Shown piece after piece: positions 19,001-27,411 of a stretch of 64,000 nucleotides of DNA. How positions within the stretch are numbered: position 1 is the stretch's first letter; each line of letters begins with the position of its first letter. Location of the stretch: contig CALXQW010000019.1 of assembly GCA_944390805.1 (NCBI GenBank), forward strand, positions 1 through 64,000, read 5' to 3'. The position numbers were made by a program, and so were the translations under genes. Source of the stretch: an uncultured Opitutales bacterium. GTDB taxonomy: Bacteria; Verrucomicrobiota; Verrucomicrobiia; Opitutales; Intestinicryptomonadaceae. A model generated the notes under the pieces. It had not been told where the DNA came from. It ran no database searches and was given only the letters and a program-made list of their open reading frames with translations.

Positions 19001-20173
19001 AACACAAAGATTGAGGGCAACTTTACCATATTGGCCACAATATCGCCAAAGGCCGACAGAAAGCTTTCCGAAGAAAAGTCCTCCGGGATATTGTCTCAAT
19101 CCAACGAAAATTTCCTTCTTCATCCCGAGCAGATGCACCTTAAGATGAAAGATAATTCCGCCGCATGTGCTGGAATAAGCGCCGGGAAGAACTCTATTGC
19201 GGTATTTGAGCACGGCGCGGGATATTTCAATTCCCCGCTTTCGGTTGACATGCAAGTTCTGCCAGACACAAGAATTGCTGTGGTGTACAAAGATTCCGTC
19301 CCATCGCTTTACATAAACGGAAAGTTTGTAAAGACCGCTCCAAAGGCGTCGGGCAGAAAACTGCACCCTATGGATACAGTGAGAAAATCATTTAAGGGTT
19401 CGTACAGTGGATTTAAGGTTGTTGATAAGGCTTTAAGCCCGGAGGAGATCTCTGAAGACTTTGCAAAGGCTCAAAAAGCGGAAAACACAAAGGCTGCATA
19501 CGTTCCGCCTCCGCCGTCAATAAGAAGGTCAAAAGACGGCGTTCTCTCTGCTGAATTCTTCAAGGCGGGTGTTTTAGAGCTGAAGAAGGCCAACGGTAAA
19601 ACTGTAGTTCTGAAGGGAGAATCTCCACGCTTAGAAACAGAGATAAAACCTCCTTTTGAGGTGTCATTCGACCCAAAATGGGGCGGCCCTGAAAAGCCTG
19701 TAAACTTCAATAGCCTCTCAAGCTGGACAGAGTCCGCCGACGAAGGCATAAAGAACTACTCCGGACTTGCCGTTTACAAGAAGACATTTAAGCTGCCCGC
19801 GCTCAACAAGAATGAAAAGGCATATCTTGCAATAGACAAAGTCTGTGAAGTTGCAAAAGTGCGCTTAAACGGTAGAGACGTTGGCACCATGTGGAGACCG
19901 CCCTTTAATCTGGATATAACAAACTACCTCAAAGATGGAGACAACCTCTTGGAGATAACAGTTGGCAACACTTGGGTAAACCGTTGTCTGTTCGATGCAA
20001 CTTTACCGAAAGAGAAACGTCTGACCTGGGCAAATTCCATGAAGAAGCACTTCCCCGCCGAAAACGAAAAGGAATCAAACTGGAAGTATTGGGCATGGCT
20101 TGATGGCCCATTGGAATCTGGGCTAATAGGCAAAATGAGAATTGTATTCTCTAATACGGTATCGGAACAGTAG
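16076..20173 (+). CDS. Secreted glycoside hydrolase, GH106 alpha-L-rhamnosidase type
   Basis: 1365 residues. A signal peptide (1-21, MKRTLLYTALGVCAAVGIANG) indicates export. The N-terminal signature PQTWWHWINGNVSREGIDADL and GYGFVRIFHI is typical of GH106-like rhamnosidases. Central features are WHDPRVKG, YITCEALTSRKGNW and VFHSYTHQPDD. Around 1005-1140 lies a concanavalin/LamG-like insert (SLYINGKFVK, SPEEI), followed by a jelly-roll sugar-binding end (VRLNGRDVGTMWRPPF, DGDNLLEITVGNTWVNR). The likely action is removal of alpha-L-rhamnose from rhamnogalacturonan or similar glycans, which fits the GH105 and kdu genes 30 kb away. Substrate is inferred from the family. It is a single-gene unit with its own promoter and terminator. 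Confidence 0.85.
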   Translation: MKRTLLYTALGVCAAVGIANGEEKLYNACNARWSINAESDKDFYKYTNYNPDDPSNFLNEADFNNPQGWAKPQTWWHWINGNVSREGIDADLREMADKGYGFVRIFHIPGSIKGQLKFNSPEWFETFSYVAERANHYGLGLGIHNCEGWSEAGGPWITPELSMKHLKWTLTKVSGGGKQTLTLPKATHLKGYFEDVAVVAWRDNAKPNKMRSAKYKLSPAESYVELRRNINNAVDGSSDTIASFRHDRERKDQICGLTFEFDEPQEFCAVNAEVVYRYEAQRGIFLEASDDGKNFEAVHEFKFDTPEAYAKFNPRKAKFWRIIRRMSKDPTERVLRGVEEEWALDLRDFELLAKGEVSSKGGILDLAIKTGALDSRGNLRQTPTDAVPESAVLKKTDIIVFDQLPNSEDKITLDLPEGNWIVMRAGMTTTGKTNHPATEYGRGLEVDKFDPDAVEFHFKSYPKKMVEASGKYAGNTFKIIETDSWEAGSQNWTKRFPEFFMDRNGYDVLPWLPVYAGKCIESVSDTENFLRDLRETFASLVNNNFYGKMKNLTNGAGLLYETEGASGVWMRDHISSFREADFPMTEVWHDPRVKGAVNPVRGSSGRKGSVTSVASFYGKKYITCEALTSRKGNWSETPWIMKGALDTLFLAGTNVAVFHSYTHQPDDTHPGWQMEPWGISQNRKTVWWPISHDWFKYAARIQYMLQQGKFDNRILILSCDSVPWTGDCPGFPGGYQADTVDGDSVRNFLRVKDGKLVSPGRQEYSVLIVSTPVLKLDTLKAIKAYIQQGAVVAFLERPIVNTTLRGGAKAQAEMEELISELFPEGQKGYKRIENGIVYYGNSVAEVLNSRGIKRHFECNISGGAEGDIYSLSRRSADGTKWFWVLNSDPYDTKSGTMSFDVSGKDAYIWNAETGLITRAWGMVEKDGKTVMPLNLKKMENVFIVFKGDRDSTEVVEAKLDGKKIFPTLPPAAGFDNTKIEGNFTILATISPKADRKLSEEKSSGILSQSNENFLLHPEQMHLKMKDNSAACAGISAGKNSIAVFEHGAGYFNSPLSVDMQVLPDTRIAVVYKDSVPSLYINGKFVKTAPKASGRKLHPMDTVRKSFKGSYSGFKVVDKALSPEEISEDFAKAQKAENTKAAYVPPPPSIRRSKDGVLSAEFFKAGVLELKKANGKTVVLKGESPRLETEIKPPFEVSFDPKWGGPEKPVNFNSLSSWTESADEGIKNYSGLAVYKKTFKLPALNKNEKAYLAIDKVCEVAKVRLNGRDVGTMWRPPFNLDITNYLKDGDNLLEITVGNTWVNRCLFDATLPKEKRLTWANSMKKHFPAENEKESNWKYWAWLDGPLESGLIGKMRIVFSNTVSEQ

Positions 20174-20223
20174 TGTAAAATAACTCCAAAATTTTCTTTT
20201 GAGAAAACCATATTTTTATATTG

Positions 20224-20252
20224 AAGCGCGGTTATGAGACCGCGCTTTTTTA
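20224..20252 (+). terminator. Rho-independent terminator of the rhamnosidase gene
   Basis: AAGCGCGGT (20224-20232) pairs with ACCGCGCTT (20239-20247) over a six-base loop, then a T run. Confidence 0.9.
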
Positions 20253-20527
20253 TTAACATATATTATATTAAAGCAAGGGTCATTTAAATATTATAAAGCA
20301 TTTAAGCTGCATATCTTACCTGTTATAGATTTAGGCAAAATATTATAGCCATTTGTTTATATGCAATGAACGCATTTTCAATAATTCCAAAGCCACATTT
20401 CTTAGTAGTTTGCAATTATTACATACTTACACCGCACAAAAACTTGATTTTTAAACTTAAAATACCAAGGCAAATCTTCGATAAAAAAATATAATAACAC
20501 CTAAAATATCCAAAAAGGAAACCCACC

Positions 20528-20842
20528 ATGACCTACGAAGAATACCTTAAGAATAATCCAGATTTTGCCGCGCAGCAAAACGCAAAAAAACAGAGTGCAA
20601 ACAACACTGGAAATGCATCTATTTTAATAGTAAAAGCAATTTTGCTTATGATTGCATCTTTTTTCATATTGATACTTGGGACAATTATCTGTTATGCGCA
20701 ATCTGAGCCAGGCACACCTCCAACAATGTTTGTATTCATAAGCGCTTTATGCACACTGTTTCTTTGCTCTTTAGCGGGATTGTTGTCGGTTGCATATGTG
20801 ATAGGAGCAGGAGTCAACATAGGGATAAACGCTTCCAGATAA
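20528..20842 (+). CDS. Small membrane protein of unknown function
   Basis: 104 residues. A polar N-terminus (MTYEEYLKNNPDF, then a Lys/Asn/Gln-rich stretch) is followed by two hydrophobic segments (about 37-60 and 70-98) with a short loop EPGTPP between them. AAAGGAAA lies 8 bases before the ATG and a strong hairpin follows, so it looks like a real monocistronic gene. The ~275 bases before it are AT-rich with no other gene. I do not recognise a family. Confidence 0.65.
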   Translation: MTYEEYLKNNPDFAAQQNAKKQSANNTGNASILIVKAILLMIASFFILILGTIICYAQSEPGTPPTMFVFISALCTLFLCSLAGLLSVAYVIGAGVNIGINASR

Positions 20843-20866
20843 CAAATAGCCTAATGTATATATAAA

Positions 20867-20900
20867 TTTAGCGGAAAGATGAAATCATCTTTCCGCTAAA
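20867..20900. terminator. Perfect 16-bp hairpin between convergent genes
   Basis: TTTAGCGGAAAGATGA (20867-20882) is exactly complementary to 20885-20900. It lies between the stop of the small membrane protein and the stop of the minus-strand glycosylase gene, so it probably ends both transcripts. The T-rich side is clearer for the minus strand. Confidence 0.75.
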
Positions 20901-20916
20901 AGGCAGCATAGAAGCG

Positions 20917-21885
20917 CTATAAGAAATATCTTCTCTGCTTTTCCGATATAGGTATTTGAGCCTTCTCCATGACAGCCATCATATCTTCCCAAACCAGGCG
21001 TTTTGTTTTTGGGTTTCCGTACTGCAACAGGTAAGATGGATGATATGTAACCATAAGAGCCCTGCCGTCTATATCGAGAAAGTTTCCCCGCATTTTGCCC
21101 ATTCTGCGTGTTGGATCAAAGCCCAAAAGCCCTTGAACGGCAGTCATTCCCAAAGCAACAACTATCTGCGGATTTACAATTTCTATCTGGGCTTTTAGGT
21201 ATGGAAGACAATATGCCATTTCCTCCTGTGTAGGCGGCCTATTGCCCTTGGAAGTTGGAAGTTCAGGGCGCCAATTCATGATGTTCCCTATGTAGACATC
21301 GCTTCTGCTAAGCCCCATTGCGGCTATTATTTTTGTAAGAAGCTGCCCTGCCCTGCCCACAAAAGGCTCTCCTTGAATTTCTTCGTCGGCACCGGGCGCC
21401 TCTCCGCAGAAGAATATTTTTGCATCGAGATTTCCCACCCCGAAAACAACCTTCTTTTGCGGCTTGACATGCGCATTGCAGACGGGATCTGAAAGAACCT
21501 TGTCCCTTAGAAAATTCCATTTCGCCGCCTTGTCGCCCGCCGGAAGTTCAAACGGGGAAGGTTCCGGAATAGGCGCTATCTTAAAATCTGTATCGGTATA
21601 GTTTTTCACAATTCTTGCGGTTATGGGTTTTTCCTTTATTGAAGCTATATTGCTCTTTGTGTCGGACGAATCCGCAAATTTTATCTCTTCAACCTCCGGC
21701 AAAATCTCCTCCGGGGAATCGGAAGACTCAAAATGCCCTATTCTTGAAACAAGCTTATCCGATTGCGCTTTGCGGCCAAGGCGCTCCAAAACAGCCATGG
21801 ATTCGTCGTCCACAACAACCGCCTCAACCCCTTCAGAAGCAAGTCGTTTAAGCTCTATTTCAAGCGCCTGAAGAACCTCTTTCAT
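20917..21885 (-). CDS. Uracil-DNA glycosylase, family 4-like (SPO1 polymerase-related)
   Basis: 322 residues from ATG 21885 (a TTG 33 bases earlier also opens the frame). The first ~120 residues are variable and acidic. The catalytic domain has CGEAPGADEEIQGEPFVGRAGQLL, YIGNIMNWRPE and MVTYHPSYLLQYG. It would remove uracil from DNA. Family 4 enzymes bind a 4Fe-4S cluster through four Cys; here the CxxC motif is DPVC and the KCRP motif is NWRP, so only the Cys of DPVC and that of YCLPYL remain. Activity without the cluster is possible but unproven. Confidence 0.85.
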   Translation of the reverse strand: MKEVLQALEIELKRLASEGVEAVVVDDESMAVLERLGRKAQSDKLVSRIGHFESSDSPEEILPEVEEIKFADSSDTKSNIASIKEKPITARIVKNYTDTDFKIAPIPEPSPFELPAGDKAAKWNFLRDKVLSDPVCNAHVKPQKKVVFGVGNLDAKIFFCGEAPGADEEIQGEPFVGRAGQLLTKIIAAMGLSRSDVYIGNIMNWRPELPTSKGNRPPTQEEMAYCLPYLKAQIEIVNPQIVVALGMTAVQGLLGFDPTRRMGKMRGNFLDIDGRALMVTYHPSYLLQYGNPKTKRLVWEDMMAVMEKAQIPISEKQRRYFL

Positions 21886-21990
21886 ATAAAAATTATACGT
21901 TTTTTCCGCGCGGCACAAAAATTACAAAGTCCTTTCCCCGCACAGACGCATAAGAAATAAGCGCCTGCGCGGAATAAGAGCAGAAGTGTT

Positions 21991-23358
21991 CTATTCCTTT
22001 GGAGTCTGGCTAGGCAGCATTGAAAGCGCCATAGCAATCTCCTTTTCGTTGTACTGGTAATTTTGCAGCTGATTGGCAAAATAGGCCATATATGAGGCCA
22101 AATCCAAATGCCCGTGCCCCGACAAGTTGAAAAGTATAACCTTCTCCTCTCCGGTCTGGGCACACTTGCGTGCCTCGTCCATGACGGCAGATATTGCATG
22201 CGACGATTCCGGCGCAGGAATTATCCCCTCAGATCTCGCAAACGCGACGGCATCGCGGAATACATCAAGCTGGTTTACAGTACGCGCCCTCATAAGCCCC
22301 TGGCTAAAGACATTGCTGATCTGAGGAGCCATTCCGTGATAGCGCAGTCCGCCAGCGTGAACCGCGGGGGGAAGATACCTGCTACCCAATGTGTACATCT
22401 TAAACAGCGGAGTCTTTCCAGCAACATCGCCGAAGTCATAAGCGTATTTACCACTTGTCAGGCTCGGGCACGCCGCCGGCTCAACACCGAGTATGTCAAC
22501 CTTTCTTCCGCCGCGCAGTTGCTCGCCCAAGAACGGGAAGGCGATACCCGCAAAGTTCGAACCGCCACCGCAGGCCCCAACTATCATATCCGGATACTCC
22601 CCCGCCATTTCAAGCTGCTTCATGGCCTCCTGCCCTATCACACTCTGATGCAGCAATACATGGTTTAACACAGACCCAAGGCAATATTTTGTATCTGGAT
22701 TTTTAAAGACATCCTCCAAAGCTTCAGATATGGCTATGCCCAAAGAACCTCTACAATTTGGATCTTTAGCCAGTATCTCGCGTCCGGCCTCTGTAAACGG
22801 ACTTGGACTGGCGATAGTCGTACCGCCAAAAACCTCCATCATAGCCTTGCGGTATGGTTTCTGCTCGTAAGAGCAGCGCACCATGTAAACCTTGCATGAT
22901 ATTCCAAATATGTTGCACGCCTGGCTCAGCGCCGACCCCCATTGGCCCGCGCCAGTTTCTGTTGTAATATACTTAGTTCCCTGAATTTTATTTGCGAACA
23001 CCTGCGCCATTGCGCTGTTGCTCTTGTGTGATCCCGACGGGCTTACACCCTCGTATTTGTAATATATATGAGCCGGAGTCTTAAGAGCCGCTTCGAGCCT
23101 GCGCGCGCGATACAGCGGCGACGGCCTCCACTGGCGGAGTATGTCGCGAACTTCCTTTGGAATTTCTATGTACCTTTCCTGAGAAAATTCTTGCTCCACA
23201 GCCATCTTTGAAAAGATAACCTCAAGAGCCTCATTTGGAATTACCTCTCCGTTTGCCGGATTTACCGGGCGAGGTGTCTTCTTAGGCAAGTCTGCCTCTA
23301 TGTTATACCAGAATTTCGGAATGCTCTCCTCGTCGAGAACGTATTTTACCTGTGCCAT
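21991..23358 (-). CDS. TrpB2-type tryptophan synthase beta chain
   Basis: 455 residues, the length of the TrpB2 group (classical TrpB is ~400). It is a PLP enzyme that joins indole and serine. The PLP lysine is in SPSGSHKSNSA, followed by TETGAGQWGSALSQA and a glycine-rich phosphate loop GACGGGSNFAG. The N-terminal extension (about 1-80) is characteristic of TrpB2. No other trp gene is adjacent, so it may act with a distant TrpA or salvage indole. It ends a minus-strand run: ffh - lipoprotein - trpB2, with gaps of 3-4 bases, which suggests cotranscription. Confidence 0.9.
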   Translation of the reverse strand: MAQVKYVLDEESIPKFWYNIEADLPKKTPRPVNPANGEVIPNEALEVIFSKMAVEQEFSQERYIEIPKEVRDILRQWRPSPLYRARRLEAALKTPAHIYYKYEGVSPSGSHKSNSAMAQVFANKIQGTKYITTETGAGQWGSALSQACNIFGISCKVYMVRCSYEQKPYRKAMMEVFGGTTIASPSPFTEAGREILAKDPNCRGSLGIAISEALEDVFKNPDTKYCLGSVLNHVLLHQSVIGQEAMKQLEMAGEYPDMIVGACGGGSNFAGIAFPFLGEQLRGGRKVDILGVEPAACPSLTSGKYAYDFGDVAGKTPLFKMYTLGSRYLPPAVHAGGLRYHGMAPQISNVFSQGLMRARTVNQLDVFRDAVAFARSEGIIPAPESSHAISAVMDEARKCAQTGEEKVILFNLSGHGHLDLASYMAYFANQLQNYQYNEKEIAMALSMLPSQTPKE

Positions 23359-23361
23359 AAA

Positions 23362-23733
23362 TTATCTTTCAACCTCCACGCAGTTTTCCTCTGACGGATT
23401 TTTAAACATGTTAAATATTATCTTTTCAGGAACCAAACTCAGATCTGGATTAGACGGATTATACGCCGGAAAGGACTTTACCTGCGTGTGCAATTTTGCC
23501 TCTTGAGGAATTGCCGTTATAGTAGTCTGCCTGACAAAGCACCCCTGTTCGTTCGTCTCCGACTCCACGCTAAGCGGAGTCTTTCCCACATTCACGCCAT
23601 TTATTACAATGGGCGCGCCCTGCGGAACGCTATCTATTTGCATTATGCGCGTCTTATCAAACCTGTCCGCCTCGGTACATGCGCAAAGCAACGCCGCCAA
23701 AACGGGAATTACCGCCAATTTGTATATCTTCAT
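23362..23733 (-). CDS. Small lipoprotein with PEGA-like segment
   Basis: 123 residues. The signal peptide ends in a lipobox-like LCAC (Cys19), predicting a lipid-anchored envelope protein. Residues ~33-60 (IDSVPQGAPIVINGVNVGKTPLSVE) resemble a PEGA domain, a small surface or cell-wall associated beta fold. The rest has no known motif. It lies 4 bases after ffh and 3 bases before trpB2, so it is probably in the same transcript, though no functional link is apparent. Confidence 0.75.
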   Translation of the reverse strand: MKIYKLAVIPVLAALLCACTEADRFDKTRIMQIDSVPQGAPIVINGVNVGKTPLSVESETNEQGCFVRQTTITAIPQEAKLHTQVKSFPAYNPSNPDLSLVPEKIIFNMFKNPSEENCVEVER

Positions 23734-23737
23734 AAAA

Positions 23738-25075
23738 TCACATCTTGTTGAAATTCTTAAGCGACGCCATAGCCCCTTGCATTCTGCGCATCCCCTTTGG
23801 GCCTTTCATCATCTTTGTAAGCTTGCGCATGCCTTCAAATTCTTTTATCAGGCTGTTTAAATCGCGCACCTGAGCCCCGGCACCAGCAGCTATCCTAAGC
23901 CTTCTGCGGGCGTTTAATATAGATGGGTTGCGCCTCTCCTGCGGAGTCATAGACAATATCAAAGCCTCCCTGCGCTTCATGCGAGCCTCCTCCGCCTCGC
24001 CTATCTTAACGCCGCTCATGCCCGGAATCATTTTAAGTATGCTTTCCATGGAACCGAGCTTCTTTATCTGCCTCAGCTGGGCAAGATAATCCTCAAAGTC
24101 AAATTCCGACTTGCGGAGCTTTTCGGCCATTTTTGCGGCCTCCTCCAAATCGAGGTTCTCCTGCGCCTTCTCTACAAGGCTGACAACATCTCCCATGCCC
24201 AATATGCGCTGGGCCATTCTGTCTGGATGAAAAAGCTCCAAATCGTCGAGCTTTTCTCCTACGCCGGCAAACTTTATGGGACATCCGGATATGCTCTTTA
24301 TAGATAAAGCCGCACCGCCGCGGGCATCGCCGTCAAGCTTAGTTAGAACAACTCCCGTAAGGTTGACAGCCTCGTTAAAACGCTTTGCCACGCTGACAGC
24401 CTCTTGCCCCAAAGCGGCGTCTGCAACAAGGAGAACCTCCTGCGGAGTCAAATCAGCCTTAAGGCGCTCTATCTCGCCAATAAGCTCTTCATCTATTTCA
24501 AGCCGCCCTGCGGTATCAAAAATAATCACATTGCAACCGTCTGAAACTGCGCGGGCCGATAAGCGCCCGGCAAGTTCGGGCACATTTTTTGATGATCTGT
24601 CTGAATAGACGGCAATTCCCGCCTGTTTACCCAGAACTTCAAGCTGGTCTATCGCCGCCGGACGATAGATGTCGCATGCAATAAGAGCCGGTTTCTTCCC
24701 TTTTTTAGCAAGAAGCTTTGCAAGCTTGGCGCTTGTGGTTGTCTTGCCGGACCCGTGCAGACCTACCATCATTATCTTAAGCGGATTGCCGTCAGCCAAA
24801 GAGGCGTCCCCACCGCCGAGAAGCTTTACGAGCTCGTCATGAATTATCTTTATTACCTGCTGCCCGGGAGTAATGCTCTTTATAACCTCCTTGCCTGCAC
24901 ACTCGGCCTTGACCCGCTCGACAAACTCACGAGCCACCTTAAAATGCACGTCGGCCGAAAGCAGAGCCTGCCTGACCTCCGACAAAGCCTCGGACATGTT
25001 TGATTCCGTAAGCACGCCCACCCCGCGCAGATTGCGCAGGGCCTTGGATAGTTTTTCGGTTAGGTTTTCCAGCAT
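23738..25075 (-). CDS. ffh: Signal recognition particle protein Ffh
   Basis: 445 residues. It binds signal sequences of nascent membrane proteins and targets ribosomes to FtsY. The N domain is ~1-90; the G domain has the P-loop [45 protein letters not shown] and [10 protein letters not shown]; the M domain from ~300 has IPGM and the RNA-binding RRKRI-like [15 protein letters not shown]. Length and order are normal. It heads a three-gene minus-strand unit. Confidence 0.97.
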   Translation of the reverse strand: MLENLTEKLSKALRNLRGVGVLTESNMSEALSEVRQALLSADVHFKVAREFVERVKAECAGKEVIKSITPGQQVIKIIHDELVKLLGGGDASLADGNPLKIMMVGLHGSGKTTTSAKLAKLLAKKGKKPALIACDIYRPAAIDQLEVLGKQAGIAVYSDRSSKNVPELAGRLSARAVSDGCNVIIFDTAGRLEIDEELIGEIERLKADLTPQEVLLVADAALGQEAVSVAKRFNEAVNLTGVVLTKLDGDARGGAALSIKSISGCPIKFAGVGEKLDDLELFHPDRMAQRILGMGDVVSLVEKAQENLDLEEAAKMAEKLRKSEFDFEDYLAQLRQIKKLGSMESILKMIPGMSGVKIGEAEEARMKRREALILSMTPQERRNPSILNARRRLRIAAGAGAQVRDLNSLIKEFEGMRKLTKMMKGPKGMRRMQGAMASLKNFNKM

Positions 25076-25203
25076 AAGAAATTAAAAACCAAAGTTTGCC
25101 AGAATTCTCCGTTCGGGCAACAATTTTCTTATTATAAATGCGCCAGAGCCTAAAAAGAACAAAAAGCTTGAACTTCGCGCGGGGCGGAATTTTTATGATT
25201 TGC

Positions 25204-27411
25204 ATGAGAGGGTCGATAAAGAGCGCGCTTTTGCTGTTCGGGTTGGGCGCGGCCCTGCTTCCCGCCATAATAATGGCGGTGCTAATATCGTACATGCAAA
25301 AAAGCATAGTAGACGCAACAGACAAGAGTTTTGAAACTCTCGCTGTTGAAAACGCGCGACGCATAACTGAAGACGTTCTTGGAATGTGCCGTCTGATACA
25401 GCAAAGCAGAGACGAATCTCTTAGAAAGAAGCGTCTTAAAGTGTGGTCGGCATTGGAAAAATATGGAGCTGTATCATTGTCCGACAAGACTTTCTCTGCC
25501 GATGTAAGAAACCAGTTCGACTTCTCCAAGCCTGAAAAAAGAACCGTTCCCGTGCTGAGACTTGGAAAACTTTCCTTAGATACTCCCGCAGCAAGAAAGA
25601 AGTTTTCCGAAGAACTTTCCGCTCTGAAGAAAGCCACAAGGACAAATTATTCAATTTTAACTCGCCTCAATGACGAAGGCGACATGCTCAGGATAGCCAC
25701 AACCCTCAAAGATTCCGAAGGTAATCCCATGACATTGTCCTATATTCCCGCAAGACGGAAATCTGGGGGTAAAGTTGGAGTAGTTGATGCTCTCATGGGC
25801 GGAAGAACATTCCGCGGGCTCGCCGAGATAGACGGGGCTTCCATGCTTACCAACTACGAGCCTCTTTTCGACGACAACCAAAATATAATAGGCGCAATAG
25901 AGATGGCTGTTGCCCAAAATATGACCGACGAGCTTTGCCAATATATGAATAGTGTACGCATTGGCGATAACGGCTACGTTTGGGCGCTTGAGAACGAAGA
26001 CGCCGGCCGCACTATATTTCGAGTTTCCAAGGACGGCGTGATGAATGGCTCCGTTCTCCAGTTGGACGACAACAACCTGCGCAGAAAGAATTTCACCGAG
26101 ATACTAAATGCCGAGAAACGGTTGTCGCCCGGGGAGATAGGCATGGATATACGCACTTTAAGTTCGTCGGGCAAGGGGGCGCATGTAAAACGCATAGTAT
26201 GCTACGCGCGTTTTGCTCCGTGGAATTGGATAATAGGTACAACTTCATACACGAACGATTTCTCAAAAAGTTCGGCGCTTGTTAGGAAACAATCAAGCGG
26301 AATACTGATAAAGCTTTTATACGGAACCGCCTTTGTTTTCTTTCTTGCTGCCATATTTATCTGGTACGTTATAAATAGGCTAAATTTTAGCATAACCAGC
26401 ATAAGAACCATAGGCGAGGCGCTTGCCCGAGGCGATATTTCCAGTGCAAAGGAACGCATGGAAACCTACTCCAAGACAGCAAAAAGCTCCATTATAAAAG
26501 AATCGCGCGACCAGTTCTTAGCGGTGGAAAGCATGGCTAAGAACATATCAGAACTTACCGAACGTACCCAAAAGGGAGTTTCCCAGCTTGCAGCAGGAGC
26601 CGCAAAGATAGCCTACGATGCCCGCGAGCTCAATACTATTATAGACAGGCAAGCCGAGTCGGTCAGGGAGGTTGGCGTTGCGAGCAAATCCATAAGAAAT
26701 TCAGCATTCAAGCTAAACAAGCAGGCAAGGACCGCCGCAGCCGACGTTGAAAAGGCATTGAAGACAGCCGAGTTAAGCAGTGCTGCGCTGGAAAGCTTGC
26801 GTCAAAATTCGGAGATACTGCTGAAATCCACCGGGCAGATAATGAGGTCTTTAGCGCATATAAATGAGAATGCCGAAAATATAAGCTCGGTGGTGTCCGC
26901 CATAAGGGTATTGAGCAAGCAGACAAACATGCTTAGCCTAAACGCCGCAATAGAAGCCGAGAAGGCCGGAGAGCTTGGGCTTGGATTTGCCGTTGTATCA
27001 AGGGAGATAAGAAAACTTGCCGACAAGACCGCAATAGCGGCAAAAGACATAGAGCGTGTAATATGGGAGCTGCAAAGTTCTGTAAATTCTGGGGTGATGG
27101 AGATGGACAGGTTTGCCGCAACAATGAGGGACGGATCCCAAACCATACACAGCGCAACAGTATCTTTGGAAAAGACGGTATCTGAGGTTTCCACTCTTGC
27201 ACCTATATTTGAGGAGCTTGCCTCTGAGATATCCGGAGAAAGCGACGGCGCAAAGAGGATAAATCTTGCTATGGAGGACATAGGAAGAACCTCTTTGGCA
27301 ACATCTGCCGGGGTGCTTGAATTCAAACGCACAACAGAATCCATAGATGCGGCCGGCACAGCGTTGAAGGCGGAAATCTCTGCGTTCAAGATCTGGGAGG
27401 CAGACAGATGA
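25204..27411 (+). CDS. Methyl-accepting chemotaxis-type receptor, WspA-like
   Basis: 735 residues from ATG 25204, chosen because the next gene starts the same way (MRGSIKSALLLFGLG against MKISLRKALMFFGIG); ATGs at 25138 and 25195 are alternatives. TM1 is ~8-30, then a periplasmic Cache-type sensor (to ~385, with NGYVWALENE and APWNWIIGTTSY), TM2 ~390-410, and a long coiled-coil signalling domain. The hairpin tip reads [20 protein letters not shown], followed by GVMEMDRF, closer to Pseudomonas WspA than to classical chemotaxis receptors. No CheR-tethering tail. Its stop overlaps the next receptor by 4 bases (ATGA). Confidence 0.88.
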   Translation: MRGSIKSALLLFGLGAALLPAIIMAVLISYMQKSIVDATDKSFETLAVENARRITEDVLGMCRLIQQSRDESLRKKRLKVWSALEKYGAVSLSDKTFSADVRNQFDFSKPEKRTVPVLRLGKLSLDTPAARKKFSEELSALKKATRTNYSILTRLNDEGDMLRIATTLKDSEGNPMTLSYIPARRKSGGKVGVVDALMGGRTFRGLAEIDGASMLTNYEPLFDDNQNIIGAIEMAVAQNMTDELCQYMNSVRIGDNGYVWALENEDAGRTIFRVSKDGVMNGSVLQLDDNNLRRKNFTEILNAEKRLSPGEIGMDIRTLSSSGKGAHVKRIVCYARFAPWNWIIGTTSYTNDFSKSSALVRKQSSGILIKLLYGTAFVFFLAAIFIWYVINRLNFSITSIRTIGEALARGDISSAKERMETYSKTAKSSIIKESRDQFLAVESMAKNISELTERTQKGVSQLAAGAAKIAYDARELNTIIDRQAESVREVGVASKSIRNSAFKLNKQARTAAADVEKALKTAELSSAALESLRQNSEILLKSTGQIMRSLAHINENAENISSVVSAIRVLSKQTNMLSLNAAIEAEKAGELGLGFAVVSREIRKLADKTAIAAKDIERVIWELQSSVNSGVMEMDRFAATMRDGSQTIHSATVSLEKTVSEVSTLAPIFEELASEISGESDGAKRINLAMEDIGRTSLATSAGVLEFKRTTESIDAAGTALKAEISAFKIWEADR

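Noticed and set aside
21991-25075. Possible trp operon around the TrpB2 gene
   Set aside because: Neighbours are ffh and a lipoprotein; no other trp gene or leader peptide/attenuator seen.
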